Shown here piece after piece: positions 11,133 to 19,680 of a DNA stretch of 64,000 bases; positions within the stretch are counted from its first letter, which is position 1, and every line of letters starts with the position of its first letter. A program made the position numbers and the translations under genes. Location: positions 1-64,000 of the forward strand of contig DASQDI010000166.1 in the NCBI GenBank assembly GCA_035634255.1, read 5' to 3'. The DNA comes from DATLMR01 sp035634255. Its GTDB lineage: Bacteria > Acidobacteriota > Blastocatellia > UBA7656. The notes below the pieces were generated by a model, which was not told the origin of the DNA, made no database searches, and saw only the letters and a program-made list of their open reading frames with translations.

Positions 11133-11615
11133 ATGGCCGATATGAATTTCAGCGAACTGGTGCTCTCCCTGGCCGAGACACCGCGCATCATCGAGCAGAT
11201 TACCGCCGAAGTCGGCCCCCGGAACCTCGACAGGAGGCCATCGGAAAAGGAGTGGTCCATACTTGAGCATGTCTGTCACCTCCGGGACATCGAGGTCGAG
11301 GGCTACGTGGTCAGGATCGAGCGGATAATCGGCGAAAACGCCCCGTCTCTGGCGGACATAGACGGGGATAAACTGGCCGAAGAGCGCGACTACATCCATC
11401 AGGACATCGCCTCCGCGCTCGCCGACTTCGTGGAGGCGAGGAGGAAGAACGTCCTGTCAGTCAAAGACCTTTCGGAAGTCGAGCGCGGCCGGCAGGGGGT
11501 GTTCGAGAATGTCGGCCCCGTCACGCTCGACGACCTGCTTCTGATGATGCACAACCACGATCAGGAGCACCTGAAGGAGCTCGCTCGTTTAAGGGGCGCT
11601 CTGGCCCAGAATTGA
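11133..11615 (+). CDS. DinB-like four-helix metal-binding protein
   Basis: 160 residues with the DinB/DUF664-type layout. The histidines of the usual metal triad are visible: one near residue 48 (EHVCHLRDIE) and a pair near 135-140 (HNHDQEHLKEL). The family includes bacillithiol transferase-like and damage-inducible proteins; substrate is unknown here. AGGAGAAAG precedes the start. A terminator follows directly, so it is probably a single-gene unit. Confidence 0.85.
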   Translation: MADMNFSELVLSLAETPRIIEQITAEVGPRNLDRRPSEKEWSILEHVCHLRDIEVEGYVVRIERIIGENAPSLADIDGDKLAEERDYIHQDIASALADFVEARRKNVLSVKDLSEVERGRQGVFENVGPVTLDDLLLMMHNHDQEHLKELARLRGALAQN

Positions 11616-11630
11616 AACCGTAGCGGACGG

Positions 11631-11668
11631 AACGGGCGCGAAACGCGCGCGGAATGCGCCCGTTTTGT
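11631..11668 (+). terminator. Rho-independent terminator after the DinB-like gene
   Basis: AACGGGCGC and GCGCCCGTT form a 9-bp perfect stem around a 16-nt loop, with a TTTT run overlapping the end of the stem. Confidence 0.75.
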
Positions 11669-11685
11669 AATGTTTATTAGCTTTC

Positions 11686-11714
11686 TTGAAAGCCCGAAGA
11701 CCCTTTAGTATACT
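11686..11714 (+). promoter_or_regulatory. Sigma70-like promoter (TTGAAA-17-TATACT)
   Basis: A -35 TTGAAA and a -10 TATACT are separated by 17 bp. It is 160 bp upstream of a second promoter and has no open frame directly after it, so it may drive a small RNA or a long 5' leader. Confidence 0.5.
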
Positions 11715-11871
11715 GCCTGTGCTCAAAGCGGCGAATTAAAGCGGGGTTGCTATAAACCAAATTGAACCGGATTGATCTAGCCCCTAGTTTAGGCACAATC
11801 AAAATGAGCCAGGATGCCAGCCATGAAGCGTGTTTTTATCGAGTTCACGCTCGACCCAGCGTACTTAACTA

Positions 11872-11900
11872 TTGACTCGGATTCTCCCCGCTCCTATAAT
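11872..11900 (+). promoter_or_regulatory. Sigma70-like promoter (TTGACT-17-TATAAT)
   Basis: Near-consensus: TTGACT, an exact 17-bp spacer, TATAAT. It points at the two-gene unit starting at 12065, leaving a leader of about 160 nt. Confidence 0.7.
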
Positions 11901-12064
11901 CGTCCCCGTTAAAGCCTCCCTCAGATTGACGGCCCCACCCGATTAAGCCCTTTCAAATCTGCCTCCATAACGAGATTGATTATAGACCAGGATTGGCCGG
12001 CATTGCGGCTGGCCGGGCCATCTCTCCGCGCAAAGGCGCGGCTATTTCGGAGCCGGTGAGCAGA

Positions 12065-12295
12065 ATGCATCAAACTATAGTCGATTACCTTACGCCCATA
12101 CTTGGCGAGGCCACCGCGCAGAACCTGATAAGACATTACTGCATACGGATGCGCATGTCGGCCGAAGATATAATGGCGCAACATTTAAGGGAGCTTGCCG
12201 ACGCCATGCGCCCCATGCTAGCCGTGTGGCTGGGGTCGGCAGGCGCGAGCCGCGTGGCCGAAGAGATTGCGCAATTGGCACGAGGAGCTAACTAA
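12065..12295 (+). CDS. Small helical protein of unknown function
   Basis: 76 residues starting MHQTIVDYLTPILG. Predominantly helical with hydrophobic spacing (LTPILGEATAQNLI, LADAMRPMLAVWLG) and no signal peptide. I do not recognise the family. The start at 12065 has GGTGAG close upstream; an in-frame start at 11993 would add 24 poorly conserved-looking residues. Only 2 bp separate its stop from the next start, so it is translationally coupled to the membrane protein and may be its partner. Confidence 0.6.
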   Translation: MHQTIVDYLTPILGEATAQNLIRHYCIRMRMSAEDIMAQHLRELADAMRPMLAVWLGSAGASRVAEEIAQLARGAN

Positions 12296-12297
12296 AG

Positions 12298-13173
12298 ATG
12301 AGATCAAAGTCGGTTGTAGTGCCTTTCGCCATTTCGCTCGTTGCGTTGCCGGCGCTGTTCGGGCTGGCTATGACGATTGGCAATCCCGCGCAAGGCGACT
12401 CGCTTCGCCAGGCGCTTTTTGCCGCCACTGTCGTGATTGAAGTGGTCGCTTTGTGGAAGGCCTTTTCGGCAAGAAGGATCTTCTCTCCGCAGGATTCGGG
12501 CCATCTCACCTGGACGCTCATCCTCGCTTTCCTTGCGGCGCGACTGGTTGCAGAGCTCAGGCTTGTGACGCTTACGTTCGGCATGGTCGATATTCCCGCC
12601 CGCTTAGAGGATGCCTCGCAAGGCATGTACTTTTATGTAGTGGTGCTTCGCTATATCTACACCGCAAGCGACCTGCTGTTCGTGGGAGCGCTGGCGACGG
12701 CCATATCAGGCTACAAGAGCACAGGGCTTCGATTCGAGATACTCAAGCGCGACTACGTTTATATGGGCCTGCTGTGGGCGCTGCCGGTTTTAACCTTCGT
12801 ATTTAGAGAGAACCTTGACCTGGGCGGGTTGCTCAAGACCGACAACACCATCGCAGCTTACCGCATGGTGGCCGTCTGTGTAGGCGCAATGATCGCATCG
12901 CTCTGTATTGTGGTCCGCCGTTATGCAATACAGATGGGGGGCGGCGCAGTGGCTCGCGTGTGGAATACCGTGGTGATTGCCGGGACGGCTCGCGCAGCAT
13001 CCTTTCTAGTGCTGGCGCTCATATCAAAATGGTGGGAGCCGGGCGCCAAGTTCATCGAGCAATATCTGCTATGGGTATTTGCCTGCTGTTGGCTGCTGGC
13101 CGCGCTTTATCAACAGGAGATCCTGCCGCGGGTCGCCAAATCGAGGCAGGCCGCCTTGGCAGCCGGACGTTAG
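12298..13173 (+). CDS. Polytopic membrane protein of unknown function
   Basis: 291 residues with about seven hydrophobic segments (roughly 8-28, 41-57, 70-88, 105-135, 155-170, 185-205, 225-245, 255-275) and short charged loops; no catalytic motif I recognise. Coupled to the small protein upstream. The stop codon TAG lies inside the left arm of a 22-bp perfect inverted repeat, so the transcript probably ends there. The family is unknown to me; sensor-like or transport roles cannot be told apart. Confidence 0.65.
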   Translation: MRSKSVVVPFAISLVALPALFGLAMTIGNPAQGDSLRQALFAATVVIEVVALWKAFSARRIFSPQDSGHLTWTLILAFLAARLVAELRLVTLTFGMVDIPARLEDASQGMYFYVVVLRYIYTASDLLFVGALATAISGYKSTGLRFEILKRDYVYMGLLWALPVLTFVFRENLDLGGLLKTDNTIAAYRMVAVCVGAMIASLCIVVRRYAIQMGGGAVARVWNTVVIAGTARAASFLVLALISKWWEPGAKFIEQYLLWVFACCWLLAALYQQEILPRVAKSRQAALAAGR

Positions 13174-13221
13174 AGAAATTAGAGGTGAAGGTTCCCACTT
13201 TCACCTCTAATTTCTCTAACG
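13168..13221. repeat. 22-bp perfect inverted repeat overlapping a stop codon
   Basis: Left arm 13168-13189 and right arm 13200-13221 are perfectly complementary around a 10-nt loop. The core is AT-mixed (AGAAATTAGAGGTGAA), unlike ordinary GC-clamped terminators here, and no U run follows. It contains the TAG stop of the membrane protein gene. Confidence 0.9.
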
Positions 13222-13252
13222 AGTTTATATGAAACAGGCCGGTATACGGCCC

Positions 13253-13440
13253 CGGCAGCTTGAAGAGAAAATGCTTGCTGGCCCGCACTAGCAAGAAACG
13301 GGTTTAGTCTTTACTTCAAGAATAGGAACCCTGTTGACCCACTGCTGAAGAAAGCAGCCCCGCCTTATTTTCGCGTACATGACTTGCGGCATTTCGTATC
13401 AAAAGCTTCATTGGATGGAATGACACCTAATTTATTTTAA
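13253..13440 (+). pseudogene. Tyrosine recombinase relic
   Basis: One frame reads RQLEEKMLAGPH, a TAG (where a Trp is usual), then QETGLVFTSRIGTLL, which matches the region before the catalytic histidines of phage-type integrases. After a shift the next frame reads KKAAPPYFRVHDLRHFVSKA, containing the HxLRH active-site motif, and stops at 13438-13440. At least one nonsense and one frameshift mutation, with both ends missing. It marks an old integration event. Confidence 0.75.
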
Positions 13441-13663
13441 TAGTAAGGTTCGACTATTTCTGGATTTCGCCCACCTTCAGTAATGGCCGTGCTGGATTGC
13501 GACTCAGTAGTTGACGCTCGGGTCTTTCAATCCATCGCATTTTCGTTCTAAAATCCCCTCATTTATCGGCTAAGGGTCGATTCGAAAGATTACAAGTTCC
13601 CTGCGATGCGGGAACGATTAAGCCGCGAGGTTTATGTTACTTGCGGGGAAAGTGGTAATTCCG

Positions 13664-14290
13664 ATGGATCACGATAAACCTATTCGCATCCTGAGTGTCG
13701 AGGACCATCCGGTTTTCCGCGAAGGGCTGCGTACGATTATCGGGTCGCAGCCGGATATGCTTCTCGTGGCTCAAGCGGCTAATGCGGCGGATGCCATCTC
13801 AGAATTTCGTCGCCACCGTCCCGACATCACGCTGATGGACCTCCTCCCCGGCACTAACGGCACAGGCACCGTAATTGCAATCCGAGGAGAGTTCCCTCAG
13901 GCTCGCATTGTCATGCTGACCACCTCGGACTGCGATGGCGAGCTTCAGCGGGCGTTGCGCGCAGGGGCCGCGGCATACATTCTGAAGAGCATGCCGAAAA
14001 ATGAATTACTCGACGTCATCAGGTCCGTCCACGCGGGGAAACGACACATCCCGCCGGACGTGGCAGCGCGCCTCGCCGAACATCTAGGCGAAGAGAACCT
14101 CACGTCCAGGGAATTGGAGGTACTGCGACTCATTCGAGATGGTTTCCGCAATAAGCAGATAGCCGTCCAACTGGCTATTGCCGAGACCACCGTTAACTTT
14201 CATATCAAGAACCTCGTGAACAAACTGGGCGCCAACGACCGAACACATGCGGTCATCATAGCGATTCGACGAGGGCTGCTACAGGTTTGA
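13664..14290 (+). CDS. NarL/FixJ-type response regulator
   Basis: 208 residues: receiver (about 6-120; acidic ED at 13-14, phosphoacceptor D59 in LMDL, Lys in YILKS) and a LuxR-type helix-turn-helix (about 142-205; LTSRELEVLRLI, FRNKQIAVQLAIAETTV). The loop after the phospho-Asp is one residue shorter than usual (DLLPGTNG instead of DxxMPxxxG). Start 13664 (MDHDKPIR) was preferred; 13634 is also in frame. Partner kinases in this family are NarX/DesK-like with HisKA_3, and a wrecked kinase of that kind lies directly downstream (14405-14793), so this is probably an orphaned regulator. Confidence 0.87.
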   Translation: MDHDKPIRILSVEDHPVFREGLRTIIGSQPDMLLVAQAANAADAISEFRRHRPDITLMDLLPGTNGTGTVIAIRGEFPQARIVMLTTSDCDGELQRALRAGAAAYILKSMPKNELLDVIRSVHAGKRHIPPDVAARLAEHLGEENLTSRELEVLRLIRDGFRNKQIAVQLAIAETTVNFHIKNLVNKLGANDRTHAVIIAIRRGLLQV

Positions 14291-14404
14291 TGCGGACGAA
14301 TCAAACCTGTAGAAAACTGGAGGATGTTGACTGGAGAAATTAAGGTTTCAATCAAGCAGTAAACTCGCTACCATCTAAGCCCTTGTCAGCATAATTGCAG
14401 CATT

Positions 14405-14793
14405 CACAACGGACAGACAGATATATTTCGTAGCGCCGACGGCCTGTCCGGCGATACGGTGAGGAATTTCTACGAGGACCGCGAAGGTCGGAGAAGAACG
14501 ACCTCGCCGCGGCTTTCCGGCGTGCAACCGACGCCTGCCTGACCCAGGGGGCTCTGGCCTCCACGCTCTCTGTAGTTGGTGAAACCAAAGAGATGCACCC
14601 CATCGTCCGTGACGAGGTCTACCGCATCGGGTATGAAGCTATCCGAAGCGCCTGCGCGCATTCCGGCGCGGGTCAACTGGTGGTAGAACTCAGATACAAT
14701 CAGGACCTTGTGGTTCGCGTGAAGGACAACGGCAAAGGCATCGACCCTGCTATCGCTGCCGAGGGGCCGGTCACACTGCGTTTTCTCACCTGA
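14405..14793 (+). pseudogene. Relic of a beta-propeller sensor histidine kinase
   Basis: The first frame gives a propeller-repeat piece (GLSGDTVRNFYEDREG). A shift follows, then the HATPase-side region of a HisKA_3 kinase: HPIVRDEVYRIGYEAIRSA and the N/G-box VKDNGKGIDP, ending at a stop at 14791-14793 where the G2 region should continue. The membrane part and dimerisation helix are deleted. Placement next to a LuxR-type regulator fits a former two-component pair. Confidence 0.8.
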
Positions 14794-14964
14794 CCAAATA
14801 GACCTGCAGAAAAATACAGGGCGGATTCTACGCTTTCTGGGGATTCGCGAAGTTCAAAAAGGGCTTACCTTCTAAGCATGCATTTGGTTCTCGGCCTTAA
14901 GTCGAAGCCGGGCAGCGACGGAAGGATCCGTTATGAATGCACAGTCGAAGCAGGGGAAGTGTAT

Positions 14965-15223
14965 ATGAGAAACAAGCTACTTTCACACCGGGTCGCCGCC
15001 GAGGACAGGATGATCCCGCCTGCGGCGCAACGCTTCATGTCCGAGCGCGCGGGCTCGACGGTCGTCGAAGTCGCGGGCAGCCACGCGGTCTGCGCGTCGC
15101 GAGAGAGCGTTGCCCAAACTCATCTATTACAACCGGCTCGACAAAGGCGGGCACTTCGCGACGGGAGAGCAGCCGTAACTTTTCCCTGAAGAGATCCGCG
15201 CCGCGTTTCGATCTCTCCGCTAA
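14965..15223 (+). pseudogene. Two fused alpha/beta-hydrolase 3' ends
   Basis: The first piece (SHRVAAEDRMIPPAAQRFM, then GSTVVEVAGSHAVCASR) matches the C-terminal region around the catalytic His of esterase-type hydrolases. Without a gap another frame continues with LIYYNRLDKGGHFA, a TAA, then LFPEEIRAAFRSLR and a stop at 15221-15223, matching an epoxide-hydrolase-type C-terminus. The two pieces come from different hydrolases. Non-functional. Confidence 0.7.
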
Positions 15224-15301
15224 GCATGGCCGGAAGCCCCGATTCAGGATTGCCAGATCATGCTTGGGTTCAATTATCAAATATTCGAAGGAGGAACGGT
15301 T

Positions 15302-15826
15302 ATGAAAAGGATCACTTTCTTGCTGGTTGCAGTTGCAACGCTGGCCGGCAGTGTCGCCTTCACGGCGACCGCATCTCGACACGCTGATGGGGAGGCCGCC
15401 CCGGCCTTCGTAAAAAAAATCCCCCCCGGATACCGCGACTGGAGGTTGATCTCCGTGGCCCGCGAGGAAGGCGACCTCAACGATATCCGCGCCATTCTGG
15501 GCAACGATATAGCGATCAAGGCCTATCGGGAAGGGAAGCTTCCGTTCCCGGACGGCACAATGATTGCCCGAATAGCCTGGAGCCACGACCCGTCGGAGGA
15601 AAACAATAAAGTCTTTGGCCGTCCCCAATCTTTCGTGGCCGGGGCCCCAAAGAACGGGGTTCAGTTTATGATCAAGGACTCAAAAAAGTACGCCGCGACG
15701 GGCGGCTGGGGGTTCGCCCAATTCGACGACGGCAAGCCTGCCGACGAGGCCGTGCTCAACACCTGCTTTTCCTGCCACGCGGCCACCAAAGAGCGCGACC
15801 TCGTCTTCACCCGCTACGCACCTTGA
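15302..15826 (+). CDS. Cytochrome P460-family protein
   Basis: 174 residues: signal peptide (about 1-25), then a P460-type domain with one haem c attachment site CFSCH near residues 156-160 and the typical GYRDWRLISVAREEG and RPQSFVAGAPKNGVQFMIKDS blocks. Family members are periplasmic; some oxidise hydroxylamine or NO through a Lys-crosslinked haem, others are plain c-type cytochromes. Whether the crosslinking Lys is present cannot be decided by eye. The start follows AAGGAGG at good spacing. Flanked by gene relics and a VOC protein. Confidence 0.82.
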   Translation: MKRITFLLVAVATLAGSVAFTATASRHADGEAAPAFVKKIPPGYRDWRLISVAREEGDLNDIRAILGNDIAIKAYREGKLPFPDGTMIARIAWSHDPSEENNKVFGRPQSFVAGAPKNGVQFMIKDSKKYAATGGWGFAQFDDGKPADEAVLNTCFSCHAATKERDLVFTRYAP

Positions 15827-15891
15827 TGAATCGGGTGCGCGCGGACGAACCGGGTACAAGTGCGGAAAGGTTTCATAAAGGAGAACACACA

Positions 15892-16584
15892 ATGACTGAA
15901 CAAGAAAAAGGACAATTCGACATGAAGCTCGAAGTCGTGCTGCTCGGCGTCTCCGACGTCGACCGCGCGAAGGCGTTTTACGAGAATCTCGGCTGGCGGC
16001 TCGACATCGACATCGCGGATGGGGGCGACTTCCGCGCCGTGCAGATAACGCCGCACAACTCGGAGGCCTCGATCATCTTCGGCAAGGGAGTCGCGTCGGC
16101 CAAGCCCGGCTCGGCGCACAGCCTGGTCCTCGCCGTGGACGACATCGACGCCGCCCGCGACGACTTGATCGCCCGCGGCGTCGACGTGAGTGAGGTCGTC
16201 CACGACGCCGGCGGCCCCTTCAACAACGCCGTGGAGAACCCGCGCGTCAGCGGGCGCGACCCTGAGGGTCGTTCCTACTTCTCATTCGCCTCGTTTGAGG
16301 ACCCGGACGGGAACGGCTGGCTGCTCCAGGAGATCCGGACGCGGCTTCCCGGCCGCGAGTGGAAGTTGACCCGGGCACGAGCCACGGACGTCGCAACCCT
16401 TGCAGAACTCCTCCGCGAGACGTCGAAGCACCACGACCACTACGAGAAGACGCACGGCGAGCACCACTGGTGGGACTGGTACGCGCCCTACATGAGCGCC
16501 CGTCAGAACGGCAGCAGTCCGGAGGAGGCTGCCGCCGCCGCCGACCGCTACATGGAGGATGTCCTTCATGTTCTTCACCGGTGA
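15892..16584 (+). CDS. VOC (glyoxalase/dioxygenase-fold) protein with His-rich C-terminus
   Basis: 230 residues. A VOC domain (about 8-150: KLEVVLLGVSDVDRAKAFYENLGW, ending FEDPDGNGWLLQEI) is followed by an 80-residue extension with HHDHYEKTHGEHHWWDWYAPY. VOC enzymes bind a metal and act on small organic substrates; the extension recurs in soil-bacterial homologues but its role is not known to me. Start 15892 is preceded by AAAGGAGA. Confidence 0.82.
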   Translation: MTEQEKGQFDMKLEVVLLGVSDVDRAKAFYENLGWRLDIDIADGGDFRAVQITPHNSEASIIFGKGVASAKPGSAHSLVLAVDDIDAARDDLIARGVDVSEVVHDAGGPFNNAVENPRVSGRDPEGRSYFSFASFEDPDGNGWLLQEIRTRLPGREWKLTRARATDVATLAELLRETSKHHDHYEKTHGEHHWWDWYAPYMSARQNGSSPEEAAAAADRYMEDVLHVLHR

Positions 16585-16709
16585 CGCCGTTCGAGTGGCC
16601 GCACTCTCCGAGTACGGCGAGCGCTGGGCGAGTGACCGTCTTCTACAGCGACCGACGGGGAGACCAGGACCATCGCAACCACGGTCTCTCCGACCCTTCG
16701 GGAGCCCCG

Positions 16710-17022
16710 GCTCCTCGGGCAGGCCGTCGTCGAGCTCTACGTAGAATCCGGGCGCGAGGAGGCTCACCTCGCGGCGCTCAACGGCCTCGCAGTCGCGCGG
16801 CAGAATCTGTAGTCGCTCGACAGGGTGACGCGGGGCGTCCGGCCCGGCGTGTCTGTGGCCACTTCGGGAGATGTCCGCGATCAGCCGAAAGTCGCCGCTT
16901 CGGAGTTGCTGCAAGAGGTTTTCGGGAAAGACAAAAGCTCTTGCGGCTTAGTGTACGGGGTCACAAGCCCTCTGCTCGGCACTTGGGTCGAGCTTGAGGT
17001 GATCTTTGAGGTGTCCGACTGA
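16710..17022 (+). pseudogene. RidA-family relic with internal stop
   Basis: One frame reads EAHLAALNGLAVARQNL, a TAG at 16810-16812, then SLDRVTRGVRPGVSVATSGD and finally LVYGVTSPLLGTWVELEVIF, the typical RidA (YjgF/enamine deaminase) ending. The N-terminal third is missing. The remaining 3' end overlaps the nitronate monooxygenase start by one base (TGATG), so an intact ridA-like gene was once coupled to it. Confidence 0.78.
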
Positions 17023-18152
17023 TGATTACCTGGAATCAAAATCGACTGACTGCGAGACTCGGGATTGACTACCCCATCATTCAAGGGCCGCTCGGCGGGT
17101 TGTCGTCGCAGAGACTGACGGCGACGGTCTCCAACTTCGGCGGACTCGGATCGTTCGGCGCGCACAGCTTGGCCCCGGAAGAGATCAAGGACGTGATCGC
17201 AGAGATTCGCTCGCTCACGGCCAGGCCGTTCGCAATGAACTTATGGGTTTCGATGGAAGACGAAGGTGCCCGCACGTCTGATGAAAGCGCATTCAACAGA
17301 AGCCTCGCCCCGCTTGACGTCCATCTAGCCGTCTTGGGAGCGCCTCGTCCGGTGTATAAACCGTATTCCCCGAAGCGATTTGAGGATCAGGCTCGCGTGT
17401 TGCTGGACGCGAAGGTGCCGGCATTCAGCTTCATTTATGGGATTCCTCCCAAAGAGGTCTTAGACGAGTGCCGTCATCGCGGTATTGCAATCATCGGGAC
17501 GGCGACGACCGTGGATGAGGCGATTGCGCTTGAAGAGGCTTGTGTAGATGTCGTCGCCGCTTCGGGCCTTGAAGCGGGCGGCCATCGCGGTTCATTCCTG
17601 CGGCCTTCGGAAGATTCTCTCGTCGGCGCCATCGCCCTCATACCTCAGGTCGTAGACGCCGTGAAGCTGCCGGTGGTAGCCGCCGGAGGCATCGCCGATG
17701 CTCGCGGGATTGTCGCGGCCTTCGCCCTCGGCGCGTCCGGCGTGCAGATGGGAACCGCTTTTCTTACCTGTGAGGAGTCGGGCTCAAGCCCTAGCCATCG
17801 CAAGGCTCTTCTCACCCGCGAGGCAGGCGCGACCGCTCTGACCAGAGGCTTTACCGGAAGGCTCGCCCGCGGCATCAAGAATCAATTGCTCGATGAGCTG
17901 AACAGGAAAGGGGCGGAGATTCTTCCCTACCCGCTTCAACGGGCGCTCGTCCGTAATCTCTCTATTCCCGCCGAGAAGGCCGGGAGGTGGGAACTTCTAC
18001 CGCTGTGGGCCGGGCAAAGCGCCCGCCTCTCCCGTTGCGAGGACGTGAATGCCTTCCTCAGCAACCTCGTCATGCAGGTGTCTGAGATCGCCGGAAGCGT
18101 TCAGCGCTGGAGCTCAACACGCTCATCTCAGCCACAACCAAAGTCATCTTGA
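17022..18152 (+). CDS. Nitronate monooxygenase
   Basis: 376 residues with the NMO/2-nitropropane dioxygenase TIM-barrel. Seen: YPIIQGPLGG at the N-terminus, the flavin-binding AASGLEAGGHRGSF near residue 183 and VVAAGGIADARGIVAAFALGASGVQMGTAFL. These FMN enzymes oxidise alkyl nitronates to carbonyl compounds and nitrite. ATG overlaps the end of the RidA relic. It is the first of two oxidoreductase genes; the alcohol dehydrogenase follows after 44 bp. Confidence 0.9.
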   Translation: MITWNQNRLTARLGIDYPIIQGPLGGLSSQRLTATVSNFGGLGSFGAHSLAPEEIKDVIAEIRSLTARPFAMNLWVSMEDEGARTSDESAFNRSLAPLDVHLAVLGAPRPVYKPYSPKRFEDQARVLLDAKVPAFSFIYGIPPKEVLDECRHRGIAIIGTATTVDEAIALEEACVDVVAASGLEAGGHRGSFLRPSEDSLVGAIALIPQVVDAVKLPVVAAGGIADARGIVAAFALGASGVQMGTAFLTCEESGSSPSHRKALLTREAGATALTRGFTGRLARGIKNQLLDELNRKGAEILPYPLQRALVRNLSIPAEKAGRWELLPLWAGQSARLSRCEDVNAFLSNLVMQVSEIAGSVQRWSSTRSSQPQPKSS

Positions 18153-18196
18153 AGAGAAGTGCTTTTCAACAAGGGTAGAAATTCACAGGAGGATTT

Positions 18197-19231
18197 ATGA
18201 AAACGACAAAAGTCGCGGTAACGCCAATGAAGGTTGCGCAGGTTCCTAATCCGGGAGCGGATTTCCAAATCGTCGAACGCGAGATCCCCACCCCCGATGA
18301 AGGACACGTGCGCATCAAGGTACAGGCCTGTGGCGTCTGCCACAGCGATGTGCTCACGAAAGACGGCTCGTGGCCAGGCATTCAGTACCCCCGCGCTCCG
18401 GGGCACGAAGTCGTGGGCGTCATTGACGAAGTGGGTGCCGGTGTTTCCGAGTGGGCGATGGGACAGCGCGTCGGCGTTGGCTGGCACGGCGGCCACGACG
18501 GCACATGCACCGCGTGCCGTCGCGGAGATTTTGGCAATTGCCGGAACCTGAAAATCCCGGGCATCAGCTATGACGGCGGGTACCAACAATACATGGTGGC
18601 TCCCGTGGAGGCACTGGCGGCGATACCGGAAAGTCTAAATGACACCGAAGCCGCACCGCTGCTCTGCGCCGGAATTACCACCTTCAACGCGTTGCGGCAC
18701 AGCGGTGCGTCCCCCGGCGACCTTGTTGCGGTGCAAGGTATCGGTGGCCTGGGGCACCTCGGGCTTCAATTCGCGAACAAGTTTGGTTATAAAGTCGCGG
18801 CTATCGGGCGCGGCTCCGAAAACGCGGCGCTCGCAAAGAAACTCGGCGCGAGCGTGTACATTGATAGCAGGGCGACGAACGCGGCAGAGGAGTTGCAAAA
18901 ACTGGGCGGGGCACAGGTGATTCTGGCGACGGCCCCGAGCTCAAAAGCGATGTCCGAACTGGTTGACGGTCTGGGGCCGAACGGCAAGCTCATGGTCATA
19001 GGCGCGGCTTTTGATCCGATAGAGGTCACACCGTTACAGCTCATCGGCGGGAGTCGAACGATTCAAGGCTGGGCATCGGGAACACCAACCGATTCCGAGG
19101 ACACACTGCGCTTCGCCGAACTGACCGGCGTGCGCCCCATGATTGAAACCTATCCACTCGAAAGAGCGGCCGAGGCTTACGCACGCATGCTGAGCGGCGA
19201 CGCGCAGTTCCGCGTCGTTCTGACGATGTGA
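18197..19231 (+). CDS. Zinc-dependent medium-chain alcohol dehydrogenase
   Basis: 344 residues of the MDR superfamily. Catalytic zinc ligands sit in CGVCHSD and GHEVVGVIDEVG; the Rossmann motif is GIGGLGHLGLQF. The structural zinc lobe reads GGHDGTCTACRRGDFGNC, so the first of the four usual cysteines is Asp; an acidic ligand at this place is known in some archaeal ADHs. Start has ACAGGAGGA upstream. Likely oxidises alcohols or reduces aldehydes with NAD(P); substrate unknown. Confidence 0.9.
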   Translation: MKTTKVAVTPMKVAQVPNPGADFQIVEREIPTPDEGHVRIKVQACGVCHSDVLTKDGSWPGIQYPRAPGHEVVGVIDEVGAGVSEWAMGQRVGVGWHGGHDGTCTACRRGDFGNCRNLKIPGISYDGGYQQYMVAPVEALAAIPESLNDTEAAPLLCAGITTFNALRHSGASPGDLVAVQGIGGLGHLGLQFANKFGYKVAAIGRGSENAALAKKLGASVYIDSRATNAAEELQKLGGAQVILATAPSSKAMSELVDGLGPNGKLMVIGAAFDPIEVTPLQLIGGSRTIQGWASGTPTDSEDTLRFAELTGVRPMIETYPLERAAEAYARMLSGDAQFRVVLTM

Positions 19232-19247
19232 AGCCTACCGCCGGCAT

Positions 19248-19355
19248 GTGCCGAATGCTCAAGTTCGCGTTCTTGACGCCGGTCATTTCGCATTGGACAC
19301 GGCGGCAGATGAGATTGCGGCATCGGCCCGAGGCCTTGCCAGTTCTCTACGTTGA
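19248..19355 (+). pseudogene. Alpha/beta-hydrolase C-terminal relic
   Basis: The frame reads VRVLDAGHFALDTAADEIAA and ends in TGA; this is the catalytic-His end of an alpha/beta hydrolase. The rest of the gene is absent: the alcohol dehydrogenase stop is only 17 bp upstream. Confidence 0.65.
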
Positions 19356-19390
19356 CGGTTGTCAGTTTCAACAAGAAAGGTGGTTTTCAT

Positions 19391-19456
19391 ATGCGATCTG
19401 ACATTGTTTCAGGGGCGCTCTTCCCCGACTATGAGCTTCCCGATCACACCGCCAAA
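19391..19456 (+). pseudogene. Peroxiredoxin-like N-terminal relic
   Basis: After an AAGGTGG-like ribosome-binding site, ATG opens MRSDIVSGALFPDYELPDH, which resembles the start of AhpC/TSA-type redoxins; similarity stops before the peroxidatic Cys. A 5'-only remnant. Confidence 0.55.
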
Positions 19457-19680
19457 TGTTCCCCCTTCCGGAGTCCCGCCAGGACCATCGCAGGCAAGCA
19501 TGTAGCTTGTTGTAACGCAATTTCCCGAAGTACTCTGAGCCCCGGTAATGGGGCGACAAGGGTCCGGCGATTGAGCATAAGTTGAGACAGGTCCAACGCG
19601 CTATGCTTAAGCGTCGCGTCAATTCATCAACCCAGTTGCCGCACACACCGCCGGCGATCCTTTCCATCCCCGATCATTCT
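19457..19680. other. Unassigned degenerate DNA
   Basis: No intact gene; short coding-like pieces in several frames, none recognised with confidence. It separates the redoxin relic from the convergent permease gene. Confidence 0.35.
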
